NCBI RefSeq assembly: GCF_016892705.1
Contig: NZ_JAFEMB010000003.1
Coordinates: 62,001 to 126,000, forward strand
Origin: Microvirga pudoricolor
GTDB taxonomy: Bacteria; Pseudomonadota; Alphaproteobacteria; Rhizobiales; Beijerinckiaceae
Direction of reading: 5' to 3'
DNA length: 64,000 nucleotides
Positions 8,553 to 15,785 of the stretch are shown here, piece after piece. Position 1 is the first letter of the stretch. The number at the start of each line of letters is the position of its first letter. Below the pieces are notes generated by a model, which was not told the origin of the DNA, searched no databases, and saw nothing but the letters and a program-made list of their open reading frames with translations. Made by a program: the position numbers and the translations under genes.

Positions 8553-8614
8553 GGTGGTTCCTCTCCAGTTTTGGTCGTTGGTACTCTGTTGGCTCCTTGG
8601 CAACCGGCTCATCC

Positions 8615-9898
8615 TCATCGTCCTCGCAAAAAGGCCAGCGGCACCGTTACGAGTTCGGGGAAGATGATGAGCAGGAAGAGCACGATCGTCTGGGCGATCA
8701 GAAACGGATTGACACCCCGGATGACGGCGCCCATCGGCACGCGGGCGACCCCGCTCACCACGTTGAGCACGATGCCCACGGGAGGCGTGATGAGCCCGAT
8801 GGCATTGTTCATGATGAACAGCACCCCGAAATAGACCGGGTCGATCCCGGCCTGCTTGACGATGGGCATGAGCACCGGCGTCAGGATCAGTACGGTCGGC
8901 GTGAAGTCGAGGGCCGTTCCGACGATGAGCACCAGGAACATCAGCGCGAACATCAGGAGAGTCTTGTGCTCGAGCAGCGGTTCGATGAGCCCGCTCACCT
9001 CGGCCGGAATGTTGGCCTGGGTGATGAGCCACGCCGAGACCAGGGCGGCCGCCACCAGGAACATCACCACGGCTGTGGTCTTGGCCGCGGCCAGGAAGAC
9101 GCCGTAGAGCATGGAGATCTTCAGCTCGCGGTAGATGAACATGCCCACCAGCAGCGCGTAGACGGCGGCCAGCACGGCGGCCTCGGTGGGCGTCACGATG
9201 CCCCATTTGATGCCGCCCAGGATCATGACGGGCATGAGCAGGGCGAAGAAGCCGTCCACGAAGGCCTTGCCGCGCTCTTTCATGGTGGCGCGGGGCAGGG
9301 TCGCGACCTTGTCGCGGCGGCTGACGATGGCCCACGCCACCACGAGGGACAGGCCCATCAGGAGGCCCGGAAAGACGCCGGCCAGGAAGAGCTGCGAGAT
9401 CGACACGTTGGCGGCGACGCCGAACACGATGAACCCGATGGAAGGCGGGATGACGGGCGCGATGATGCCGCCCGCCGCGATCAGGCCGGCGGAGCGCGGG
9501 AGGTCGTAGCCGGCATTTCGCATCATCGGGATCAGGATCGCGGCCAGCGCCGCCGTGTCGGCCGCCGCCGAGCCCGATAGGGCCGCCAGGATCAGGGCCG
9601 CCGCGATCGCCACGTAGCCGAGGCCGCCCCGGAAGTGTCCGAGGCAGGCAAGCGCGAAGGCGACGATGCGCTTGGAAAGCCCGCCCACATTCATGAGCTC
9701 CCCGGCCAGGATGAAGAATGGCACGGCCAGGAGCTGGAAGTTGTCGGCGCCGATGATCAGGTTCTGGGCCACGATCTGGCTGTCGAAATTGCCGAGCCAG
9801 ATCATGAGGGCGAGCGCGCAGACGATGAGCGCGAAGGCGATGGGCATGCCGAGCGCCATGGCGCCCAGGAGGGAGAACAGGAAGACGATGATGGTCAT
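8615..9898 (-). CDS. dctM: TRAP transporter large permease subunit (DctM)
   Basis: A 427-residue integral membrane protein with about 12 hydrophobic segments, the usual size for DctM. It begins MTIIVFLFSLLGAMALGMPIAFAL and contains the family block AGELMNVGGLSKRIV and the conserved GSAAADTAALAAILIPMM loop. It forms the sodium-driven translocation channel with DctQ and receives substrate from DctP. Its ATG overlaps the dctQ stop by four bases (ATGA), so the two are translationally coupled. The start at 9898 matches the family N-terminus. Confidence 0.95.
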   Translation of the reverse strand: MTIIVFLFSLLGAMALGMPIAFALIVCALALMIWLGNFDSQIVAQNLIIGADNFQLLAVPFFILAGELMNVGGLSKRIVAFALACLGHFRGGLGYVAIAAALILAALSGSAAADTAALAAILIPMMRNAGYDLPRSAGLIAAGGIIAPVIPPSIGFIVFGVAANVSISQLFLAGVFPGLLMGLSLVVAWAIVSRRDKVATLPRATMKERGKAFVDGFFALLMPVMILGGIKWGIVTPTEAAVLAAVYALLVGMFIYRELKISMLYGVFLAAAKTTAVVMFLVAAALVSAWLITQANIPAEVSGLIEPLLEHKTLLMFALMFLVLIVGTALDFTPTVLILTPVLMPIVKQAGIDPVYFGVLFIMNNAIGLITPPVGIVLNVVSGVARVPMGAVIRGVNPFLIAQTIVLFLLIIFPELVTVPLAFLRGR

Positions 9899-10434
9899 TC
9901 GAGCCGCTCCTTGATGGCGGCGGTTTCCTCGTCGTACTGGCCCGCGAAGGCGTTGAGCTCCCTCTCGGTGAGGCGTCCCGTCAGGACCCGCAGGATGCGC
10001 AGCACCGCCATGAGACCGAGTCCGATGCTGGTGAAGTACCCGACCCCGTAGACCCACAGCATGGAAATCTCGGTGATGGGCGCGTAGTTCGTGGCGTTGA
10101 TCTCCGCCTGCTGCCAGGTGCCCCAGAAGAACACGGCGCAGCAGATGACGATGAAGATGTCGGAGAGCACCATGCAGACCTTGCGGCCCCGGTCACCGAA
10201 GCGCACCACGAGGGTTTCCACGCCCAGATGCGCGTTCTCCCGTGCCACCACCACAGCGCCGATGAAGGTGAGCCACACGAAGAAATAGCGCGACAGCTCC
10301 TCGGAGACGTCGATGCCCGTATCGAACAGATAGCGCAGCACCACGTTGCCGAAGACCATGACCACCATGGCGGCCAGGAGAAGGACGAGCAAAGCCTCCA
10401 GGGCCTTGAAGAACCAATCGATCCCGCGAGCCAT
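9895..10434 (-). CDS. dctQ: TRAP transporter small permease subunit (DctQ)
   Basis: A 179-residue membrane protein with four predicted helices (around residues 10-30, 45-65, 88-108 and 128-150). The DctQ signature FGNVVLRYLFDTGIDVSEELSRYFFVWLTFIGAVVVARENAHLG is split over helices 1-2 and is diagnostic. It pairs with DctM in the inner membrane. The start ATG at 10434 overlaps the stop of the GntR gene by one base (TGATG), and its stop overlaps dctM, so regulator and transporter are read as one unit. A longer in-frame extension upstream is antisense or out-of-frame to the regulator and is rejected. Confidence 0.93.
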   Translation of the reverse strand: MARGIDWFFKALEALLVLLLAAMVVMVFGNVVLRYLFDTGIDVSEELSRYFFVWLTFIGAVVVARENAHLGVETLVVRFGDRGRKVCMVLSDIFIVICCAVFFWGTWQQAEINATNYAPITEISMLWVYGVGYFTSIGLGLMAVLRILRVLTGRLTERELNAFAGQYDEETAAIKERLE

Positions 10435-11159
10435 CAAGCCTCCCATGCGTGGACGTTGTCGGACAGGGACCCGGTCCGGTTCCGGATGTCGACCTCGGCG
10501 CTGCCGATGAGCACCCGGGTGGCCTCGCGGGCTGCCGCCGGTTCGCCCCGCATCACGGCGGACAGCATCGCCTCGTGCAGGGGCAGGGATGCGATGGCCG
10601 TGGCGCGGGACAGGATCGACAGGCTGAAGGAGAAGCGCAGCATGTTGGCGATGACCGGCACGAGCTGCATCAGGAACTGGTTGTGGGTCGCGTGGAGCAG
10701 GCGCGTATGGAACTGCAGGTCGGCGTCGACGTAGCTGCCCTCGCCGTAGGCCGCCGTCGTCATGGCATCGAAGGCCGCCTGAAGGGCCGCGCGGTCGTCC
10801 GGCGTGGCACGCTTGGCGGCCAGCGCCGCCGCCTCGGGCTCGATGACGAAGCGGGTGTCGATGAGATCGTGGATCAGCTCGTCGTCCACGATGCCGGACA
10901 TGCGCCAGGCGAACACGTCGGGATCCAGCAGGCTCCAGCATTCGCGCGGCAGGATGCGGGTGCCCGTCTTGGGTCTCACGGACACGATCCCCTTGGCGCT
11001 CAACGTTTTCAGCGCCTCGCGGATCGTCGTGCGGCTGACCGAGAACGCGGCGCACAGGTCCTGTTCCACCGGCAAGGTGTCACCCGGCCGATAGCGCCCG
11101 GCAGCGATGTCGGAGGCTATGGCATCGACGACGGCCCGGTGTGCGGTTCGAACTCCCAT
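10434..11159 (-). CDS. GntR family transcriptional regulator (FadR subfamily, FCD domain)
   Basis: A 241-residue regulator with an N-terminal winged helix (about residues 10-75; helix text AAFSVSRTTIREALKTLSAKGIV and wing SVRPKTGTRI) and a C-terminal all-helical FCD effector domain (about 95-225, with metal-type residues in DLQFHTRLLHATHNQFL). It is the first gene of the gntR-dctQMP operon and probably senses a sugar acid of the local pathway, releasing repression of the TRAP and catabolic operons. A candidate dyad lies just upstream of its start (11171-11180). Confidence 0.9.
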   Translation of the reverse strand: MGVRTAHRAVVDAIASDIAAGRYRPGDTLPVEQDLCAAFSVSRTTIREALKTLSAKGIVSVRPKTGTRILPRECWSLLDPDVFAWRMSGIVDDELIHDLIDTRFVIEPEAAALAAKRATPDDRAALQAAFDAMTTAAYGEGSYVDADLQFHTRLLHATHNQFLMQLVPVIANMLRFSFSLSILSRATAIASLPLHEAMLSAVMRGEPAAAREATRVLIGSAEVDIRNRTGSLSDNVHAWEA

Positions 11160-11170
11160 GCAATCATCTT

Positions 11171-11180
11171 ATGGTACTAT
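11171..11180. promoter_or_regulatory. Candidate GntR operator upstream of the regulator-TRAP operon
   Basis: ATGGTACTAT, a near-palindrome centred on GTAC, lies 11 bases upstream of the GntR start. Four of five half-site positions pair, and the ATGGTA half recalls the TGGTA half-sites of FadR/UxuR-like proteins. Autoregulation by the adjacent FCD regulator is inferred. Confidence 0.3.
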
Positions 11181-11293
11181 GAAAGCGCGGCAAGGCGGTT
11201 GTCGTGCACCGCAACGAAAGCCCCCTTAGACTTTGGATGCACGGCGCGGCTTTCCATCGACGCTAGGGAGTCATCTACGGAAGGTCCTGAAAA

Positions 11294-11425
11294 CTACTGC
11301 AGCCACCAGAACCGATAGCCGTAGGTGGCAAGGGCGCCCGCGGTCACGGCCAGGACGAAGATCGCCATGCGGCGCACATGCGGCCGGTCGATGATGGGGC
11401 GCGCGGATCGGGATCGCTGCGGCAT
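11294..11425 (-). CDS. Small single-pass membrane protein, unknown
   Basis: A 43-residue open frame: an N-terminal basic, polar stretch (MPQRSRSARPIIDRPHVRR) followed by one transmembrane helix (about MAIFVLAVTAGALATYGYRF) and a short tail WWLQ. The pattern of a basic N-terminus and a single helix is typical of small membrane proteins. The frame stays open to 11575, but the extension is poor in coding character. It stands alone between the GntR and iolB regions. No function can be given; coding status is plausible but not certain. Confidence 0.45.
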   Translation of the reverse strand: MPQRSRSARPIIDRPHVRRMAIFVLAVTAGALATYGYRFWWLQ

Positions 11426-11633
11426 GGCGGTTGATGTCCTCCCGGTTGTCGTTGGGGAAGAGTTATAGGCTGCCTCGCATCCCGGCAACGGGCCCGTCGT
11501 GACGTCAAAAGTTAAGGCGGCGCCGAAAGCCCAGCATTCGCAGATGGCGGAAGGCCGTAGCCCTCCCGAAAGCATACCCCGGAGGAGACGGGACCCGAGC
11601 CTGAAGTTCCACGGCGTGACGGGCGGAAGGCGA

Positions 11634-11831
11634 TCAGCGGTCGAACCGTATGGTCCTGATGCTGGTCAAAAGGCGGTCGACCAGAACGGGTGCGTCGGCC
11701 GCCGCGCGCTCGAAGCCTGCAACCGCCTGCCGGGTCATGCGGCCCTGAAGAAAGGCGTAGTCCATCGCAATCGCCCCCACGAGGGCGAGAACGGACTTGA
11801 ACAGGCGCGTGGCGATGTCGGGCAGGGTCAT
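11634..11831 (-). CDS. Small hypothetical protein, 65 residues
   Basis: A 65-residue frame starting MTLPDIATRLFKSVLALVGAIAMDYAF, amphipathic to hydrophobic in the first half and charged in the second (RQAVAGFERAAADAPVLVDRLLTSIRTIRF). I do not recognise it. It may be a small peripheral or single-pass membrane protein. A perfect 20-bp palindrome lies 19 bases upstream of its start, which could be its control site. Both neighbours are unrelated in function. Coding status is moderately supported by residue composition. Confidence 0.4.
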   Translation of the reverse strand: MTLPDIATRLFKSVLALVGAIAMDYAFLQGRMTRQAVAGFERAAADAPVLVDRLLTSIRTIRFDR

Positions 11832-11849
11832 GAAACGCCGGACGTGACG

Positions 11850-11869
11850 GGATCGCGGGCCCGCGATCC
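11850..11869. promoter_or_regulatory. Perfect 20-bp palindrome
   Basis: A loop-free, perfect inverted repeat with half-site GGATCGCGGG stands upstream of the 65-residue gene in the 125-bp gap before iolB. A site with no spacer is more like a protein-binding dyad than a terminator. No run of T follows on either strand. Confidence 0.35.
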
Positions 11870-11956
11870 TCTCGGGAATCCCTTTAGGCCACGAGGCGCG
11901 GCGGCCGCAAGACGCAGACGCCGGCGGCGCGAGAAGCTTCCATGGCCTCTCGTCGA

Positions 11957-12754
11957 TCAGGCCACCATCCAGGCATGGGCCGGATCGTTGTGAAACTTCC
12001 AGATCCGCTTCGGGCCCGCCATCACGTTGAGATAGTATAAATCGTATCCGTGCGGCGCACCGACCGGGTGATAGCCCTTGGGCACCAGCACCACGTCGCC
12101 GTCGGACGCCGCGAGCGTCTCATCGAGCGATCGGTCGTCCGTGTAGACCCGCTGCAGCGCGAAGCCGGAAGGCGGGTTAAGACGGTGATAATAGGTCTCT
12201 TCCAGGAAGGATTCGTTGGGCAGCGCGTCCCGGTCGTGCTTGTGCGGCGGATAGCTCGACCAGTTGCCCGAAGGCGTGATCACCTCCACCACGAGCAAGC
12301 TCTCGGCGGGCTCGGTCTCGGGCAGGATGTTACGCACGTGGCGGGTGTTGGTGCCCTTGCCGCGCGTCTCCTGGCCGACCTGATCGGGCCGGATAATGCG
12401 GGCCGGAAGCTTGCCCTCGGCGGGCGCCGTGCACACGCCGATCTCGCAATCGGTCTCGGCCGCAAGCGTCCAGGACGAGCGCGCGGGCGCGTAGAGAGAC
12501 CACGGGTCCGGCTCGAAGGGCGAGGCGCGCCCGCCGATCACGCCGAAATCCTGACCTCCGGCGCCGACGCGCGCCTGTCCGGACAGCATGACGATGCAGG
12601 CCTCCCGGTCGCCGGTGTCCTGGCTTAAGGTCTGGCCTGCCCCCAGGCGGTAGACCTCGAAGCCCACATAGGTCCAGCCGGCGGAGGCCGGCGTGACGGA
12701 GTGGATGCGCCCATGGGCGTCCGGCTGGCTCGGCTTTACGAGAAGGTTCGACAT
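11957..12754 (-). CDS. iolB: 5-deoxy-glucuronate isomerase
   Basis: A 265-residue cupin-fold enzyme that converts 5-deoxy-D-glucuronate to 2-deoxy-5-keto-D-gluconate in myo-inositol breakdown. Family text is unmistakable: WTYVGFEVYRLGAGQ near residue 28, NWSSYPPHKHDRDALPNESFLEE-like metal-binding region (about 165-188, His-x-His and Glu), YTDDRSLDE and KGYHPVGAPHGYDLYYLNVMAG (about 228-250). It is the last gene of the iolC-D-E-B series on the minus strand, 20 nt after iolE. Length is normal for IolB. Confidence 0.97.
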   Translation of the reverse strand: MSNLLVKPSQPDAHGRIHSVTPASAGWTYVGFEVYRLGAGQTLSQDTGDREACIVMLSGQARVGAGGQDFGVIGGRASPFEPDPWSLYAPARSSWTLAAETDCEIGVCTAPAEGKLPARIIRPDQVGQETRGKGTNTRHVRNILPETEPAESLLVVEVITPSGNWSSYPPHKHDRDALPNESFLEETYYHRLNPPSGFALQRVYTDDRSLDETLAASDGDVVLVPKGYHPVGAPHGYDLYYLNVMAGPKRIWKFHNDPAHAWMVA

Positions 12755-12774
12755 CGTCTTGCGTCCTTGTCCTG

Positions 12775-13659
12775 TCAGCGCAGCCCGGCTTCCGCGAGAT
12801 AGCGGGTCAGGTTGGCGTAGCCCATCTTGGCATAGGTGAGCGGATGGGCCTTCTTCGGGTCCTGCTCGGCCTCGATCACCACCCAGCCGCTATAGCCCGG
12901 CAGTTCCTTGAACACCGACACGAAATCCACCATGCCGTCGCCCGGCACCGTATAGACGCCCTCGATGACAGAATCGAGGAAGCTCCAGTTCCCGGCCTTC
13001 GACCGCTCCATGACGGCCTTGCGCACGTCCTTGGTGTGCACGTGGCTGATGCGGCTGCGATAGCGCCGCGCCAATGCCGCCGGATCCGCCCCGCCCCAGG
13101 TGGCGTGGCCCGTATCGAGCAGCAGATGCGCGGCCTCGCCCGTGTTGGCCATGTAGGCGTCGATATCGGCCTGCGATTCCACGATGGTGCCCATGTGATG
13201 ATGGTAGACGAGGCGCACGCCTTCCTGGAGGGTCTTCTCGGCCACCTGCGTGACGCGGCGGCCCCATTCGGCCCAATCGCCGTCCTTCATGACAGGCCTC
13301 TCGGAGAGCGGCTTGGAGCGGTCGCCGTGAATGGCGTTCGACGTTTCGGCGAAGACCAGCACGTTCGAGCCCATGGCCTTGAGCAGGTCGAGATGCGGCC
13401 GCAGGTGCTTCATCTCCTCGTCGGCGTCGCGCTTCAAGAGTTCGGCCGAGTACCAGCCCGACACGCAGGCGAGCCCGAAGGGCGCCAGGGCCTTCTTCAG
13501 GGCGTCGGCCTGGCGCGGAAACTTGTTGCCGAGCTCCATGCCCTCGAAGCCGGCCTCCTTGGCCTCGCCGAGGCATACCTCCAGCGGCGTCTCGCCGCCG
13601 AGTTCCTGCATGTCGTCGTTGGACCAGCCGATGGGATTGGCCCCGATGCGGATCGTCAT
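12775..13659 (-). CDS. iolE: myo-inosose-2 dehydratase
   Basis: A 294-residue sugar-phosphate-isomerase/AP-endonuclease-fold enzyme that dehydrates scyllo-inosose. It starts MTIRIGANPIGWSNDDMQELGGETPLE, the classic IolE opening, and has VYHHHMGTIVES (about residues 145-156), LLDTGHATWGG (about 178-188) and HVHTKDVRK (about 205-213), which provide metal ligands. It lies in the iolC-D-E-B order; a 183-bp gap with a repeat element separates it from iolD upstream, and it is 20 nt from iolB downstream. Confidence 0.97.
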   Translation of the reverse strand: MTIRIGANPIGWSNDDMQELGGETPLEVCLGEAKEAGFEGMELGNKFPRQADALKKALAPFGLACVSGWYSAELLKRDADEEMKHLRPHLDLLKAMGSNVLVFAETSNAIHGDRSKPLSERPVMKDGDWAEWGRRVTQVAEKTLQEGVRLVYHHHMGTIVESQADIDAYMANTGEAAHLLLDTGHATWGGADPAALARRYRSRISHVHTKDVRKAVMERSKAGNWSFLDSVIEGVYTVPGDGMVDFVSVFKELPGYSGWVVIEAEQDPKKAHPLTYAKMGYANLTRYLAEAGLR

Positions 13660-13701
13660 GATTGTTTGTCCTTGCTTATATTATTCAAAAGCTTTTCACA
13701 G

Positions 13702-13819
13702 CCTCATCCTGAGGGAATTGCGAAGCAATTCGTCTCGAAGGATGAATCCAGTTGGCACCGGAAACACTTCGCTGGAGCCCTCCTTCGAGACGGGCCTGAA
13801 GGCCCTCCTCAGGATGAGG
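13702..13819. repeat. Composite palindromic repeat, copy A (iolD-iolE gap)
   Basis: Outer arms CCTCATCCTGAGG (13702) and CCTCAGGATGAGG (13807) enclose two short internal hairpins (GAATTGC-GAA-GCAATTC and GGGCCT-GAA-GGCCC type) and a second pair of arms, GTCTCGAAGGATG and CTCCTTCGAGAC. Copies at 23561, 36510 and 41759 share the frame but not the hairpin sequences. Confidence 0.85.
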
Positions 13820-13842
13820 ACTGTGTGTATTGAGAGCGATCA

Positions 13843-15690
13843 TCAATCGCCCACCCGCTGATCGGCGAGGGCGACTTCATAATTCTTGCGAGCCTCGTTC
13901 ACTTGGCTGCGCACGGAGACTTCCGGCACCGCCACGTCCCACCAATGCCCGCCCTCATCCGTGATCACGAGCGGATCGGTGTCGATGACGATCACCGTGC
14001 TGGTCTTGGCCGCCCGCGCCTTTTTCAGCGCATCTTCCAGATCCGCGATGCTTGAAACCTTCAAGGATTGCGCGCCGAGGCTCGCCGCATGGGCGGCGAA
14101 ATCGACGTTCGGCAGGGCCACGTGGTTGGTGTCCTTCAGCAGGTTGTTAAAGCTCTCGCCGCCGGTGGCGCGCTGGAGGCGGTTGATGCAGCCATAACCG
14201 CGATTGTCGAGCAGCACCACGGTCAGCTTCTGGCCGAGCATCACGGAGGAGGCCAGTTCCGAGTTCATCATCAGGTAGGAGCCGTCGCCCACCATGACGA
14301 TCACCTCGCGGGACGGATCCGCCATCTTGACGCCAAGTCCGCCCGCGATCTCGTAGCCCATGCACGAGAAGCCGTATTCCATGTGGTAGCCCAGCGCCTG
14401 GCTCGCCTTCCAGTGCTTGTGCAGCTCGCCTGGCAGCCCGCCCGCCGCGCAGACCACCACGTCGGTGGGCTGGCTCGCGCGCTGAACGGCACCGATCACC
14501 TGCGCGTCGGAGGGCAGCTCCGCATTGGTCGGGTCGGTGAAGCGCGCGGCGATCTCGAACCAGCGCGTTTTCTCGTCGGCGGCCTTGGCGGTCCAGGAGG
14601 CGGGCGCCTTCCAGCCGGCGAGCGCCGCGCTCAGCTCCTCAAGGCCCGCCCGCGCATCCGCCACGAGCGGCAGGGCGTTGTGCTTGGTGGCGTCGAACGC
14701 CTGCACGTTGAGCCCCACGATGCGGCGGTCCGGGTTCTTGAACAGGGCCCAGGACCCGGTGGTGAAATCCTGCAGGCGCGTGCCCACCGCGATTACCACG
14801 TCGGCCTCCTCGGCCAGCGCATTGGCGGCGGCGGTGCCCGTGACGCCGAGCGCCCCGAGATTGGCCGCGTGATCGTGGGGCAGGCTCGACTTGCCGGCTT
14901 GGGTCTCGCCCACCGGCAGGCCATGACGGGTGGCGAACTCGGCGAGCGCAGCATCGGCGGCCGAATACAGCACGCCGCCGCCCGATACGATGAACGGCTT
15001 CTTGGCCTTGCGGATGAGGTCAGCGGCCCGGCGCAGCTCCTCGGCGTCCGGGCGAATGCGGCGCGGCGTCCAGGTCTTCTCGGCGAAGAAACTCTCGGGG
15101 TAGTCGTAGGCCTCGGCCTGGGTATCCTGGCAGAGCGCCAGCGTCACGGGCCCGCAATCGGCCGGATCGGTGAGCACCGCCATGGCGCGCTGGAGCGCCG
15201 GGATGATCTGTTCGGGGCGCGCGATGCGGTCGAAATAGCGCGAGACGGGCTTGAAGCAGTCGTTGGCCGACATCGTGCCGTCGCCGAAATTCTCGATCTG
15301 CTGCAGGACCGGGTCGGGCAACCGGTTGGCGAACACGTCGCCGGGCAGCAGCAGCACCGGCAGGCGGTTCACGTGCGCCACGGCGGCGGCCGTCACCATG
15401 TTGGTGGCGCCCGGACCGATGGAGGTGGTGCAGGCCATCATGCGGCGCCGCCGCGAGGCTTTCGCGAAGGCCACGGCCGCGTGCGCCATGCCCTGCTCGT
15501 TATGGCCCCGGAAGGTCGGAAGCGTGTCGCGCATCCCGTGCAGGGCCTCGCCCATGGCGGCCACGTTGCCGTGCCCGAAAATGGCCCAGACCCCACCGAA
15601 GAGCGGCAGAACCTTGCCGTCGATCTCGGTCTTCTGGGCCGCCAGGAAGCGGGTGATCGCTTGCGCCATCGTGAGGCGGATCGTGCTCAT
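13843..15690 (-). CDS. iolD: 3D-(3,5/4)-trihydroxycyclohexane-1,2-dione hydrolase
   Basis: A 615-residue thiamine-diphosphate enzyme that opens the inositol ring of the dione. The N-terminal PYR domain has the activating Glu in GHNEQGMAHAAVAF (about residues 60-73), a central domain follows (about 200-350), and the C-terminal PP domain carries the ThDP/Mg motif MVGDGSYLMMNSELASS (about 460-476). Length fits IolD. It is 95 nt downstream of iolC, and its 3' end is followed by a composite repeat before iolE. Confidence 0.97.
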   Translation of the reverse strand: MSTIRLTMAQAITRFLAAQKTEIDGKVLPLFGGVWAIFGHGNVAAMGEALHGMRDTLPTFRGHNEQGMAHAAVAFAKASRRRRMMACTTSIGPGATNMVTAAAVAHVNRLPVLLLPGDVFANRLPDPVLQQIENFGDGTMSANDCFKPVSRYFDRIARPEQIIPALQRAMAVLTDPADCGPVTLALCQDTQAEAYDYPESFFAEKTWTPRRIRPDAEELRRAADLIRKAKKPFIVSGGGVLYSAADAALAEFATRHGLPVGETQAGKSSLPHDHAANLGALGVTGTAAANALAEEADVVIAVGTRLQDFTTGSWALFKNPDRRIVGLNVQAFDATKHNALPLVADARAGLEELSAALAGWKAPASWTAKAADEKTRWFEIAARFTDPTNAELPSDAQVIGAVQRASQPTDVVVCAAGGLPGELHKHWKASQALGYHMEYGFSCMGYEIAGGLGVKMADPSREVIVMVGDGSYLMMNSELASSVMLGQKLTVVLLDNRGYGCINRLQRATGGESFNNLLKDTNHVALPNVDFAAHAASLGAQSLKVSSIADLEDALKKARAAKTSTVIVIDTDPLVITDEGGHWWDVAVPEVSVRSQVNEARKNYEVALADQRVGD

Positions 15691-15785
15691 GATTGCTCCG
15701 TTGGAAACTGGCGCCGTCTCGTACCGCGGCAGCCGCTTTTAGAGGGGAGGCAGGCTCTTGTCAGTCAGCCGAAAGGGTGAGGCGG

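Noticed and set aside
9895-11055. 386-codon form of DctQ with long N-terminal extension
   Set aside because: The extra part overlaps the GntR gene in another frame and has no protein-like character; the ATG at 10434 gives a standard DctQ.
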